Assembly: GCF_026672545.1 (NCBI RefSeq) | Contig: NZ_JAPPRJ010000002.1 | Coordinates: forward strand, 1,129,001-1,193,000 | Origin: Rhizobium sp. SL86 | GTDB taxonomy: Bacteria; Pseudomonadota; Alphaproteobacteria; Rhizobiales; Rhizobiaceae | DNA: 64,000 nucleotides | Direction of reading: 5' to 3' | Part shown: positions 9,038 through 17,548 of the stretch, piece after piece | Position numbering within the stretch: position 1 is the first letter of the stretch | Layout: the number at the start of each line of letters is the position of its first letter | The notes under the pieces: generated by a model | What the model saw: only the letters and a program-made list of their open reading frames with translations | Told to the model about the DNA's origin: nothing | The model's database searches: none | Made by a program: the position numbers and the translations under genes

Positions 9038-9694
9038 TCACCGACCGGCCAGCACCTTGAGCAAATCTTCTCGCACCGTTGTTATATGATCGCGGAGCAG
9101 AGCGACGGCTTGCTCGATCTCGCCTTCCCGCAGCAGGCGGATCAGGGCCGCATGCTCGGCCATCGCCTTCTCCATCGCCGCATCGCTTGAGAGCTGCAGA
9201 CGCGTATAACGATCGCTGGTCTGAAGCAGGGAGGCCACGATCTGCTGGCTGCGCGGCATGTCGGCGCGGTGATACATCGCCATGTGCAGGTCGGCATTCA
9301 GGCGGCCATAGGCATGGACCTCGCCCCGAGCAATGGCCTGCACGTAATCAGCCTGCCTTTCGTCGAGAACCGCAAAATCGGCCTGATCCAGAAGCGGCGC
9401 CGACGCCAGGAGCAGGCGCGGTTCGAGCAGGATGCGAAGCGCGAAGACATCGTCGATCTCCGCCCGCGACAGTTCTGAGACGACCGCGCCCTTCTGCGGC
9501 AGGATTTTCACAAGCCCTTCCGCCTCCAGCTGGAAAAGAACTTCGCGCACGGGAATGCGGCTGACGCCATAGGCCTCAGCCAGCGCATCCTGCCGCAATT
9601 GCGTGCCGGCCGCATAGCGCCCCGACAGGATCGCCTGCCGGATCTCGTCGATCAGGGCGCCTGAGAGCGTCTTGTGTTTCAGTTTCACACTCAT
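9038..9694 (-). CDS. GntR-family (FCD/VanR-like) regulator
   Basis: A 218-aa one-domain-pair regulator: winged helix at residues 8-75 (AEAYGVSRIPVREVLFQLEAEGLV) and FCD helical domain (LNADLHMAMYHRAD metal-binding histidines). It is transcribed divergently from the DapA-family gene at 9828 with a palindrome between them, so it most likely controls that gene and itself. Its 3' end faces the SDR gene at a distance of 5 nt. Confidence 0.85.
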   Translation of the reverse strand: MSVKLKHKTLSGALIDEIRQAILSGRYAAGTQLRQDALAEAYGVSRIPVREVLFQLEAEGLVKILPQKGAVVSELSRAEIDDVFALRILLEPRLLLASAPLLDQADFAVLDERQADYVQAIARGEVHAYGRLNADLHMAMYHRADMPRSQQIVASLLQTSDRYTRLQLSSDAAMEKAMAEHAALIRLLREGEIEQAVALLRDHITTVREDLLKVLAGR

Positions 9695-9729
9695 GTCTTC
9701 CAGCTACACGAATTCCGCCAAAAATCCAG

Positions 9730-9759
9730 TTGACTTGAATTATGTATAAAATCTACATT
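9730..9759 (+). promoter_or_regulatory. Promoter overlapped by a GntR-type palindrome
   Basis: TTGACT (9730-9735) and TACATT (9754-9759) form a plausible promoter with an 18-bp spacer toward the DapA-family gene. The spacer and -10 contain ATGTA-N7-TACAT (9742-9758), the half-site style of VanR/FCD GntR operators. Repression by the divergent GntR protein would follow if it binds here; that is inference. Confidence 0.5.
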
Positions 9760-9827
9760 ATACGCAAGCTCCCCAACTCGATCAGGCCGGGGCGGGTAAG
9801 AGGCCTCCCCCGACCCAAGGAAAGAAG

Positions 9828-10790
9828 ATGAAAGCGACAATCTTTTCCGGCGTTGTGCCGGCTCTCATGACCCCCTGCACAAGCGACCGGACACCGGATT
9901 TCGACGCACTCGTCGCCAAGGCCCATCAGCTGATCGAGGCAGGCATGTCCGCCGTCGTCTATTGCGGTTCGATGGGCGACTGGCCGCTTCTGACGGACGC
10001 ACAGCGGATGGAGGGTGTGGAACGGTTGGCGGCGGCCGGCATTCCGGTGATTGTCGGCACCGGCGCGATCAATTCCGCCTCCGCCGTCACCCTGGCCGCC
10101 CATGCACAGAAGGTTGGCGCCAAGGGGCTGATGGTCATTCCACGCGTGCTGTCGCGCGGGTCGGTCATTGCCGCCCAGAAAGCGCATTTCAAGGCGATCC
10201 TGGCAGCCGCACCCGATCTTCCGGCCGTCATCTACAACAGCCCCTATTACGGGTTTGCCACGCGGGCCGACCTCTTCTTTGCCTTGCGCGCGGAGCATCC
10301 GAACCTCGTCGGGTTCAAGGAATTCGGCGGGCCGGCAGATATGCGTTATGCCGCAGAAAACATCACCAGCCGCGACGATGATGTGTCTCTGATGATCGGC
10401 GTCGACACCGCCGTCTTCCATGGCTACGTCAATTGTGGTGCAACCGGTGCCATCACCGGCATCGGCAACGTGCTGCCCAAGGAAGTCCTGCATCTGTGCA
10501 ACCTGGCCCAGGCTGCGGCAGGCGGGGATGCCGACGCCCGTCTGCGGGCCAAGGAGCTTGAAGAGGCACTTTCGGTCCTTTCCTCCTTCGACGAGGGCCC
10601 GGATCTGGTGCTGTATTTCAAGCACATGATGGTGCTGAAGGGCGACACGGAATATGCGCTCAACTTCATCGAAACCGATGTCCTGAGCGACAGCCAGCGC
10701 GGTTATGTCGAGGCCCAGTTCGCTCTCTTCAACACCTGGTACGCCGAGTGGAGCAAGCTCCCCGGGGCTGTTCAGACCTATCGGGCCTGA
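9828..10790 (+). CDS. DapA-family (dihydrodipicolinate synthase/N-acetylneuraminate lyase) aldolase, non-biosynthetic
   Basis: A 320-aa TIM-barrel class I aldolase. The Schiff-base lysine is K164 (VGFKEFGG) and the partner tyrosine is Y136 (VIYNSPYYG). Where true DHDPS has GTTGE, this protein has GSMGD (47-51), so it is unlikely to be the lysine-pathway enzyme. It has its own divergent GntR regulator, which points to catabolism of an inducing compound. A close Agrobacterium homologue with the same GSMGDWPLL motif exists to my memory, but its reaction is not known to me. Cleavage or dehydration of a 2-keto-3-deoxy acid or hydroxyproline derivative would fit. Shine-Dalgarno AAGGAAAGAAG precedes the start. 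Confidence 0.82.
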   Translation: MKATIFSGVVPALMTPCTSDRTPDFDALVAKAHQLIEAGMSAVVYCGSMGDWPLLTDAQRMEGVERLAAAGIPVIVGTGAINSASAVTLAAHAQKVGAKGLMVIPRVLSRGSVIAAQKAHFKAILAAAPDLPAVIYNSPYYGFATRADLFFALRAEHPNLVGFKEFGGPADMRYAAENITSRDDDVSLMIGVDTAVFHGYVNCGATGAITGIGNVLPKEVLHLCNLAQAAAGGDADARLRAKELEEALSVLSSFDEGPDLVLYFKHMMVLKGDTEYALNFIETDVLSDSQRGYVEAQFALFNTWYAEWSKLPGAVQTYRA

Positions 10791-11005
10791 GACAGCGGGC
10801 GGCGATGCCCGGCGTCAGGCGAGACATTCCTCGTCGACGACGATTATGACCTCCGGGATCGATGGCGGGAAACCGCCACTGATCTAATCTCAAGTCATAT
10901 GATCAATTCCGAACAATTCAGGCGAAAGGTTGAACAGAAGCGGAATTCGTCCTACTAATATCGGGTGCGCCGCCGTAGCGGCCGTCGGAAAGGCAGTGGG
11001 CGAAC

Positions 11006-11749
11006 GTGGCAGGTCAGTCGAAAACGAATGCAAAAGGGAGCGTCTCCCTTGTGGCGCAAGTTCGAGAGCGCCTCCGGAGCGATATTCTCGGCGGACAATA
11101 TGCGCCGGGCGATCGGCTGCCGAGCGAGATCGAACTGACCGAAGCCCACGGCGTCAGCCGTACGGTCATTCGCGAAGCGGTGACCGGGCTGCGTTACGAC
11201 GGGCTGGTGGAGGTGCGCCAAGGCGCGGGTATCTTCGTGCTCAAACCGAAACTTGCGCCGAGTTCAGCACAAAAGCTCGACAGTGCTCGCATCTCCTCGG
11301 ATCTGGAAGTGCTGGAAGTGCGCACGCCGCTGGAGATCGAGGCGGCCGGGCTTGCGGCGCTGCGCCGTTCCCCGGCCCAGGAGGAAGCGATCTTCGAATG
11401 TCATGCGCGGGTCCTGAAATGCATCGAGGCGGATCAATCGATCCGCGAGGCCGATCTGGCGCTGCATATGGCGATTGCCGCCGCAACGAACAATCCGCTG
11501 TTCACGCAGTTTCTCGAAACCCATAGCGCCTCGGCCATTCCGCAGTCGAAGATCGTCGCGGAGAACCGGACGGCAGAACAGACGGCCTATCGCCGCCTGA
11601 TCCACAAGGAACACCAGGCGGTGGTGGTGGCGATTTCGGATGGCGACGAGAAAAGTGCGCGTGCCGCCATGCAGGATCACCTGCGCGGCAGCCAGATCCG
11701 CTATCGTGACCTCCTGCGCGACCTGCGCGGGCTGAACGCGGACGCCTGA
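11006..11749 (+). CDS. FadR-subfamily GntR regulator, likely regulator of the oligosaccharide locus
   Basis: A 247-aa protein with a winged helix (DRLPSEIELTEAHGVSRTVIRE) and an FCD domain (EADLALHMAIAAATNNPLF). It resembles uronate-responsive ExuR/UxuR-like FadR members. The GTG at 11006 begins MAGQSKTNAKG just ahead of the DNA-binding domain; the ribosome-binding site is weak (AAGGCAGTGGG). It converges with the discoidin-like/heparinase-like pair 13 nt away. The 215-nt gap before it has an 8-bp palindrome TCATATGA near 10895 but no clear promoter. Confidence 0.85.
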   Translation: MAGQSKTNAKGSVSLVAQVRERLRSDILGGQYAPGDRLPSEIELTEAHGVSRTVIREAVTGLRYDGLVEVRQGAGIFVLKPKLAPSSAQKLDSARISSDLEVLEVRTPLEIEAAGLAALRRSPAQEEAIFECHARVLKCIEADQSIREADLALHMAIAAATNNPLFTQFLETHSASAIPQSKIVAENRTAEQTAYRRLIHKEHQAVVVAISDGDEKSARAAMQDHLRGSQIRYRDLLRDLRGLNADA

Positions 11750-11762
11750 GAAACGAGATGTT

Positions 11763-12548
11763 TCAGAGATCCCGCCCCCAGACTTCGATCTGGGTCAGGG
11801 CCGGATAGGGCGACGGATCATCCGCCTTTACCAGCGTGTGCAGCCGAAGCCATTCGATCTTTCGTTCGGCGAAAGCGAAGCGCTGTGCCGCACCGGATTT
11901 TTCGAGAGGAACACAGATCGTCTCGCCGTCCGAAAACGTCACGCTCGCCTTTTCCCACCAGGCGTCATGGGGAAAATCGGCCCTCAGATAAAGCGCCAGT
12001 TCGTCCACCAGCACCGGGCGCCCGAACTCCACCATCAACGCGGCGTCGGGATCGCGATTGATGCCCCAGCTGGTGAACGGCCAGGAACCGTGATCGAAAC
12101 TCGCCTTCTCGCCGTCGATGGCATTTCGGGCAGCAAACTGGGCTTCGCCGCGGGTTTCCACATTCGCCACCGCACGCGGAAAAAGCGTCTGGTTTCCGTG
12201 CTGATCCAGCGGGTTGAGGGCGATGTTGCGTCGGGCCGCAATCTCGCAGGGCCGGGCACAACGGACATGCAGGCGGTGCAGCGGCCCGGTGAAGGCCTGC
12301 GGCGGATAGGGCATCCGTTTATCCGAAAACGGCACGACAAAACTGAACGTGGGACCGCTCAGATAGACAAGCGCAGGCATGACCGACGCATCGAGCGACA
12401 GGCTGACATGGCCGGGCGCGGACGCCGCAACGACAAGCCGATCCCCGTCCTCGTAGGAAAGTCGATGCACGAGGAACAGCTCGTGTTCGCCGTGGGCCTC
12501 AGCCTTCGTCTTGCCGGCTGCGTCCAATACCGTCAGGGACAGTTGCAT
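11763..12548 (-). CDS. Discoidin-like (F5/8 type C-like) carbohydrate-associated protein, cytoplasmic
   Basis: A 261-aa protein without signal peptide. The C-terminal part (about residues 125-261) has a discoidin/galactose-binding pattern: ARNAIDGEKASFDHGSWPFTSWG, ALMVEFGRPVLVDELALYLR, WWEKASVTFSDG and a final ALTQIEVWG strand. The N-terminal 120 residues look like a separate beta domain. It starts 12 nt after the heparinase-like gene and is probably cotranscribed, so it likely helps bind or process the same intracellular oligosaccharide. The family is not one I can name with certainty. Confidence 0.65.
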   Translation of the reverse strand: MQLSLTVLDAAGKTKAEAHGEHELFLVHRLSYEDGDRLVVAASAPGHVSLSLDASVMPALVYLSGPTFSFVVPFSDKRMPYPPQAFTGPLHRLHVRCARPCEIAARRNIALNPLDQHGNQTLFPRAVANVETRGEAQFAARNAIDGEKASFDHGSWPFTSWGINRDPDAALMVEFGRPVLVDELALYLRADFPHDAWWEKASVTFSDGETICVPLEKSGAAQRFAFAERKIEWLRLHTLVKADDPSPYPALTQIEVWGRDL

Positions 12549-12560
12549 GCTTTTCTCTTC

Positions 12561-14354
12561 CTAGGTGATCGTCAGTGTCAGGGCGGAGCCGGAAAACGGC
12601 AGAAGCAGGCGATAAATCCGCTCCGGCCAGCTTTGCCGCAATCGCGGATCAGCGATATCGAGGGGTTCCACGGTGATGGCGCCAGTACCATCCACCTGAA
12701 TCGCCACCCCCTCGCCGAGCCGGATGAGACCCGCTTCGATATGCGGTTCGAAGAGTGTCATCAGCGAAAGCGTGGCGGGGCGGTCGCCATCATACTCGTC
12801 ATGGATTTCGACCTGGCGGCCCCGCAACAGGCGAACCCTTCGCCGATAGCACCGGAGTTCCGCCTCTGCCGGATAGGCACCGGCGATATCGAGGGTGACC
12901 TCTGCGGCATCCGTGCCAAAATGCACGCGCATGGCGTCAGCCGCAAAACCTTCGCCATCCTGCTGCATCACGCCGTCGAAACTCGGCAGGTTGTGATAGG
13001 CGGACTGCATCGTCCAGATCTCGTAGCGGCGCGGAGAAAAGGTTTTTGCCGTGTAGGTTTCCACGCCGACATCAATGAGGATCGGCTGACCGTCCTTGTA
13101 AAGCGTCAGACTGCCGACATCATTGTGGTTGTGGCTTTCGCCGTTGTGACCACCCTTGACCGCCAGCGCAAATCGCTCGTCCCGCGCAATCGCAAGGCCA
13201 ATCCCGGGAAAATGGTGGTCGGTGGCGACCGGCGGCTCGGCCTGCCGTTCCAGGATCTCCGAAACCGCGAGGATGGCCTGGACCCTGTACCAGAGGTTCC
13301 ATTCGCCGGGCATCAGCCGGTTGTCGTCGCGCCGAACATCGGAAGTCGCCAGATCCATCAGCCTTTGCGAGCCGACGGGACGGCCGAACAGATATTCGCG
13401 GACGCCGCAAGGCGGAACGACCGCCGAGGAATCGGCAAAATTGAAGTAATAGTCGCCATCGACATGCATGTGGCAGATGAATTCCGCAACGTTGCGGATT
13501 TTCGGCTCGCTCCAGAGCGGCCTCACGAGCTCCGGCGCGACCTGATCGAGAACCGCCATCGCGCCGAACAGGCAAAGACCTGCATGGCGATAATAGACAA
13601 CGCCCTCTTCGCAGGCTCCGTCTTCGGCATAATCCTTCAAAAAGGCGTCCAGGCTCTTCAGGGCCTTTGGCAGAACCGCCCGGCGCAGCGGCAAGGAGGT
13701 GGGCAGCGTGAACGCGCTCAACAGGACATTCTGGGTGATCCAGGCCGTCCAGTTGTTCATCCGCTCGTCACCATGGCCCATCCACCAGAAATGACGCACG
13801 AGATAGGGTTTGAAGATCCGCCGGTCGATCTCGCGCGCCACCCTTTGCGCCACGGCAGGGTCGATCGCATCAAGCCGGCTGCGCATCAGGTAAAGCGCAG
13901 TCGAGAGAATGGCCGCCGTCTCCGCCGCGAAGAGATCGATGACCGGGTCGTCCGGATCCGGCAGCGACTGCCGCTTGCCGCCGCGTTCATAGGCATTGTG
14001 GGCCGGCAGTTGCCAACCGCTTTCCTCGCAGATCAGCATGAGGCCGTCGATGATCGCATCAAGGAAGCGGCCCTGGCCTTCCACCCATTCGGCAAGCACA
14101 AGATCATTCAGCATCAGCCGGCGACGAAAATAGAGCGCCTCGAAACGCGAACGGTTGCCATTGATGCCGTATTCCCGATAATCAAAGGCCCGGATCTGCG
14201 GCCAGGCGGAAGAGGCTGCCGCTTCGCCCGCAGCAACCAGCTGTTCGGTGATCCAGCCCGCCTGCGGGAGTGAAACACCCATGGCGCCGGACAGTCGATC
14301 CGGCCTGAAATCTCCCAGAGGGCCTCGAAATTCGGCAATGCGCTCGGTAAACAC
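12561..14354 (-). CDS. Heparinase II/III-like polysaccharide lyase family protein
   Basis: A 597-aa protein with an N-terminal alpha/alpha toroid (about 30-380) and a C-terminal beta-sandwich. The lyase hallmark GGHNGESHNHNDVGSL (near residue 400) is followed by PILIDVGVETYT, SAYHNLPSF and a basic RRRVRLL stretch. Such enzymes (PL12/15/17/21-like) cleave uronic-acid-containing polymers or oligomers by beta-elimination, leaving an unsaturated uronide. There is no signal peptide, so action is on imported oligosaccharides. The neighbouring GH88 enzyme would remove exactly the unsaturated sugar produced. Divergent from the transporter operon, sharing its 210-bp control region. Confidence 0.85.
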   Translation of the reverse strand: MFTERIAEFRGPLGDFRPDRLSGAMGVSLPQAGWITEQLVAAGEAAASSAWPQIRAFDYREYGINGNRSRFEALYFRRRLMLNDLVLAEWVEGQGRFLDAIIDGLMLICEESGWQLPAHNAYERGGKRQSLPDPDDPVIDLFAAETAAILSTALYLMRSRLDAIDPAVAQRVAREIDRRIFKPYLVRHFWWMGHGDERMNNWTAWITQNVLLSAFTLPTSLPLRRAVLPKALKSLDAFLKDYAEDGACEEGVVYYRHAGLCLFGAMAVLDQVAPELVRPLWSEPKIRNVAEFICHMHVDGDYYFNFADSSAVVPPCGVREYLFGRPVGSQRLMDLATSDVRRDDNRLMPGEWNLWYRVQAILAVSEILERQAEPPVATDHHFPGIGLAIARDERFALAVKGGHNGESHNHNDVGSLTLYKDGQPILIDVGVETYTAKTFSPRRYEIWTMQSAYHNLPSFDGVMQQDGEGFAADAMRVHFGTDAAEVTLDIAGAYPAEAELRCYRRRVRLLRGRQVEIHDEYDGDRPATLSLMTLFEPHIEAGLIRLGEGVAIQVDGTGAITVEPLDIADPRLRQSWPERIYRLLLPFSGSALTLTIT

Positions 14355-14416
14355 GTCCTCTCCTCCGGCGTGACGATTGCGGTCCTATCATACCTATTTT
14401 CTCCAATCCAGCAAAT

Positions 14417-14447
14417 TTGTCGGACTGCAGTATAAGTTGTTTGACCA
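14417..14447. promoter_or_regulatory. Tandem FadR-type operator candidates, heparinase/transporter divergent region
   Basis: TTGTTTGACCA (14437-14447) fits the FadR-subfamily consensus TNGTNNNACNA completely, and TTGTCGGACTG (14417-14427) fits at all but the last position. They begin exactly 20 bp apart, two helical turns. Nearby CTGCAT-T-ATGCAG (14507-14519) and a 6-bp hairpin (14531-14549) just ahead of the permease Shine-Dalgarno are also present. Consensus knowledge plus visible sequence; binding by the GntR protein at 11006 is inference. Confidence 0.45.
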
Positions 14448-14564
14448 ATGACGCGGATATGCTATGCAGTCATCGGGAGACAGGGCGGCCGCCACGGCGG
14501 AGCGCTCTGCATTATGCAGCCATGCGAGGACTTCGGAACACCACCGAAGCCGGGAGGAAAGCTG

Positions 14565-15515
14565 GTGACGCTTGCCAATCCAGCTCTGTCAGACAACCGG
14601 ACAGACGCCAAGACAAGACGGAAGGTGCGAGTCGTTACGCGACGCAGGCGGCGGATCGAGAACGCGCTGATCGCCTATTCCTTCATTGCGCCGAATTTTC
14701 TCGGATTCGCCGTCTTCACGCTCGGCCCGATCCTGTTCGCCTTTGCTCTGGCCTTCATGCATTGGGACGGCTCGAACCCGATCGAGTTTGCCGGCCTCGA
14801 CAATTTCTGGCGGCTGTTCGAAGACCGCGCCTTCATCGACGCCTTCTGGAACACGATCGTCTATACGGCGGTGTCCGTTCCGCTGACGCTCGCCTGCGCG
14901 CTCGGTCTCGCCATCCTGCTGAACCAGAAGATTTTCGGCCGCGACTTTTTCCGCACGGCCATGTTCTTCCCGTATGTCGCCTCGCTGGTGGCCGTCGCAG
15001 TGGTCTGGAACATGGTGTTCAACCCCGAGATGGGGCCGGTCAACATGCTGCTCTACACGATCGGCATTCCGCCGGAAGATCTGCCCGGCTGGGCGGCCGA
15101 CCGGCACTGGGCGATGGTCACCGTGATCCTGTTCGGCATCTGGAAGAGCATGGGTTACTACATGGTGATCTACCTCGCCGGCCTGCAGGGCATCAATTCG
15201 GAGCTTTACGAGGCGGCGGGCCTCGATGGTGCCAATGCCTGGCAAAAGTTCATCCACGTAACGCTGCCGCAGTTGGCACCCACCACCTTTTTCGTCACCG
15301 TGATGCTGACCATCCAGTCGTTCAAGGTGTTCGATCAGGTCTACATGATCACCCAGGGCGGGCCCGGAACGTCGACGCTCGTGCTTGTCTACCACATCTA
15401 TAACGAGGCCTTCATTTCCTGGGATCTCGGTTACTCCAGCATGATCGCGCTCGTCCTTTTCCTTCTGGTCCTGGTCGTGACTGTCGTCCAGTTCCGCCGC
15501 CAGCGGGAGGATTGA
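14565..15515 (+). CDS. CUT1 sugar ABC transporter permease (MalF/UgpA type)
   Basis: A 316-aa inner-membrane permease with six predicted helices, the first at IENALIAYSFIAPNFLGFAV. The EAA loop reads YEAAGLDGANAWQKFIHVTLPQL, which docks the ATPase. The GTG at 14565 is chosen because GGGAGGAAA lies 7 nt upstream; the frame stays open to 14448 but that part has no ribosome-binding site. First gene of the rightward oligosaccharide operon; the next permease follows after 4 nt. Confidence 0.92.
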   Translation: MTLANPALSDNRTDAKTRRKVRVVTRRRRRIENALIAYSFIAPNFLGFAVFTLGPILFAFALAFMHWDGSNPIEFAGLDNFWRLFEDRAFIDAFWNTIVYTAVSVPLTLACALGLAILLNQKIFGRDFFRTAMFFPYVASLVAVAVVWNMVFNPEMGPVNMLLYTIGIPPEDLPGWAADRHWAMVTVILFGIWKSMGYYMVIYLAGLQGINSELYEAAGLDGANAWQKFIHVTLPQLAPTTFFVTVMLTIQSFKVFDQVYMITQGGPGTSTLVLVYHIYNEAFISWDLGYSSMIALVLFLLVLVVTVVQFRRQRED

Positions 15516-15519
15516 GCCG

Positions 15520-16356
15520 ATGAGAATTGCCGGAAAGAAGATCAAACCCGCGACGATTGCCGTTTATCTGACCGTCATCGTCGTCACCGTCATCATGCTG
15601 CTGCCGTTCGCCTGGATGCTGTCGGCCTCGCTGAAGCTCGACCGCGACGTCTTCGCCTTCCCGATCGAGTGGATCCCCGCGCAGCCGCGCTGGCAGAACT
15701 ACGTGGACATCTGGACGAAGATCCCGCTGGCGCTGTTCATCTACAACACGTCGAAGCTCACGATCATCGTCACCCTGCTGCAGCTGCTGACCTCGAGTTT
15801 TGCGGCCTACGCCTTCGCCAAGCTGCACTTTCCCTACAAGAACACGCTGTTCCTCGGCTATATCGCGACGATCGCCATGCCCTGGCAGGTCTACATGGTC
15901 CCGCAGTTCCTGCTGATGCGCGAGTTCGGGCTGAACAACACGCACCTGGCGCTGATCTGCCTGCAGGCCTTCACCGCCTTCGGCGTGTTCCTGATGCGGC
16001 AGTTCTACATGTCGATCCCGACCGAACTCTGCGAAGCGGCGCGCATCGATGGCATGAACGAATACCAGATCTGGGCAAAGATCATGCTGCCCTTGTCGAA
16101 ACCGGCGCTCTCGACCCTCACCATCTTTACCTTCGTCACCACCTGGAACGATTTCCTCGGGCCGATGATCTATCTGACGAAGACGGAGCTGAAGACCATC
16201 CAGATCGGGCTTCGCATGTTCATTTCGCAATATTCCGCCGAATACGGGCTGATCATGGCGGCTTCCGTCGTGGCGCTCATTCCCGTCCTCGTCGTCTTCC
16301 TGGCGCTGCAACGCTTCTTTGTCGAAGGTGTCGCTTCGTCGGGCCTGAAGGGTTGA
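15520..16356 (+). CDS. CUT1 sugar ABC transporter permease (MalG/UgpE type)
   Basis: A 278-aa permease with six helices, partner of the preceding MalF-like protein. The EAA loop is CEAARIDGMNEYQIWAKIMLPLS, followed by the usual TFVTTWNDFLGPMIYL. The ribosome-binding site GGGAGG lies inside the end of the upstream gene, so the two are translationally linked. The order permease-permease-GH88-ATPase-DUF624-binding protein places the hydrolase inside the transport operon. Confidence 0.92.
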   Translation: MRIAGKKIKPATIAVYLTVIVVTVIMLLPFAWMLSASLKLDRDVFAFPIEWIPAQPRWQNYVDIWTKIPLALFIYNTSKLTIIVTLLQLLTSSFAAYAFAKLHFPYKNTLFLGYIATIAMPWQVYMVPQFLLMREFGLNNTHLALICLQAFTAFGVFLMRQFYMSIPTELCEAARIDGMNEYQIWAKIMLPLSKPALSTLTIFTFVTTWNDFLGPMIYLTKTELKTIQIGLRMFISQYSAEYGLIMAASVVALIPVLVVFLALQRFFVEGVASSGLKG

Positions 16357-16360
16357 TGCC

Positions 16361-17533
16361 ATGAATGCCGTGTCGAAACTCGCCCCGCAGCCGATCACCG
16401 ATGATGAGGTGCAAGCGGCCCTCGACGTCGCCGTCGCGCAGGTGCGTCGAAACTTGCCGACCTTCACCTATTCGGCGCAGAACCATTCGAGCGTCGGCAA
16501 TCTTTATCCGGCGGTTCCCAACGACCAGTGGACGGCGGGCTTCTGGCCGGGCGAGATCTGGCTGGCTTTCGAGCATACCGGCGAGAAGCTGTTCCGCTAT
16601 GCGGCGCAGATCCAGGTGCAGAGTTTCCTGCATCGGATCGAACATCGCATCGAGACCGACCATCACGATATGGGCTTTCTCTATTCGCCCTCCTGCATCG
16701 CCGCCTGGAAACTGGTGGGCGATGAGGACGGGCGCAAGGCGGCACTGCTGGCGGCCGATCAATTGATCGAGCGTTACCAGCCGGTCGGCGGTTTCATTCA
16801 GGCCTGGGGCCGCAAGGGCAATCCGAACGAATACCGCTACATCATCGACTGCCTGCTGAACCTGCCGCTCCTCTACTGGGCGACGCGCGAAACCGGCGAC
16901 GAAAAATACCGCGAGATCGCCCTCACCCATGCGCGAACCACGCTCGCCCATTCAGTTCGGCCCGACGACTCGACCTATCATACCTTCTATATGGACCCGG
17001 AAACGGGCGCGCCGGTGCGCGGTGCCACCAAGCAGGGTTACAGCGACGACAGTTTCTGGGCGCGCGGCCAGGCCTGGGGCATTGCCGGCATGGCATTGTC
17101 CTATCGTTACGAACGCCTGCCCGCCTATCGCGAGGCCTTCGAACGGCTGCTCGGCTTCTACCTGAACCGACTGCCTTCAGACCTCGTGCCCTATTGGGAC
17201 CTCATCTTCACCGAAGGCTCCGACGAACCGCGCGACAGTTCGTCGGCCTCCATCGTCGCCTGTGGGCTCTTGGAAATGGCCGAACTGGTGGAGACGGACG
17301 ACGCCGCGCGCTACCGCGACCTTGCCCGGCGGATGATGAAGAGCCTGACGGACCGCTACGCCGTGAAAGACCCGACCGTTTCCAACGGACTTGTGCTGCA
17401 CGGCACCTATTCGAAGAAGACCCCGCACAACACCTGCCGCGGCGAAGGCGTCGATGAGTGCGTGTCCTGGGGGGATTATTATTACATGGAAGCCCTGACG
17501 CGCCTCTCGCGCAACTGGTCTTCCTACTGGTGA
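16361..17533 (+). CDS. GH88 unsaturated glucuronyl hydrolase
   Basis: A 390-aa (alpha/alpha)6-barrel enzyme that removes the 4,5-unsaturated uronic acid from the non-reducing end of lyase-generated oligosaccharides. The two family aspartates are D103 (HHDMGFLYSPS) and D163 (YIIDCLLNLPL), 60 residues apart as in Bacillus UGL (88 and 149 by memory). The conserved SDDSFWARGQAWGIAG and DSSSASIVACGLLEM blocks are also present. No signal peptide, so it works in the cytoplasm after import. It starts 4 nt after the second permease and complements the heparinase-like lyase. Confidence 0.93.
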   Translation: MNAVSKLAPQPITDDEVQAALDVAVAQVRRNLPTFTYSAQNHSSVGNLYPAVPNDQWTAGFWPGEIWLAFEHTGEKLFRYAAQIQVQSFLHRIEHRIETDHHDMGFLYSPSCIAAWKLVGDEDGRKAALLAADQLIERYQPVGGFIQAWGRKGNPNEYRYIIDCLLNLPLLYWATRETGDEKYREIALTHARTTLAHSVRPDDSTYHTFYMDPETGAPVRGATKQGYSDDSFWARGQAWGIAGMALSYRYERLPAYREAFERLLGFYLNRLPSDLVPYWDLIFTEGSDEPRDSSSASIVACGLLEMAELVETDDAARYRDLARRMMKSLTDRYAVKDPTVSNGLVLHGTYSKKTPHNTCRGEGVDECVSWGDYYYMEALTRLSRNWSSYW

Positions 17534-17548
17534 TTGCGTGAGGACTTT

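Noticed and set aside
10791..11005. TCATATGA palindrome near 10895 as an operator for the downstream GntR gene
   Set aside because: Only 8 bp, no matching second site and no promoter nearby; not enough to list as a feature.
11838..14273. 811-codon plus-strand frame opposite the heparinase-like and discoidin-like genes
   Set aside because: Spans the gap between two real minus-strand genes and shows no domain; antisense artefact.
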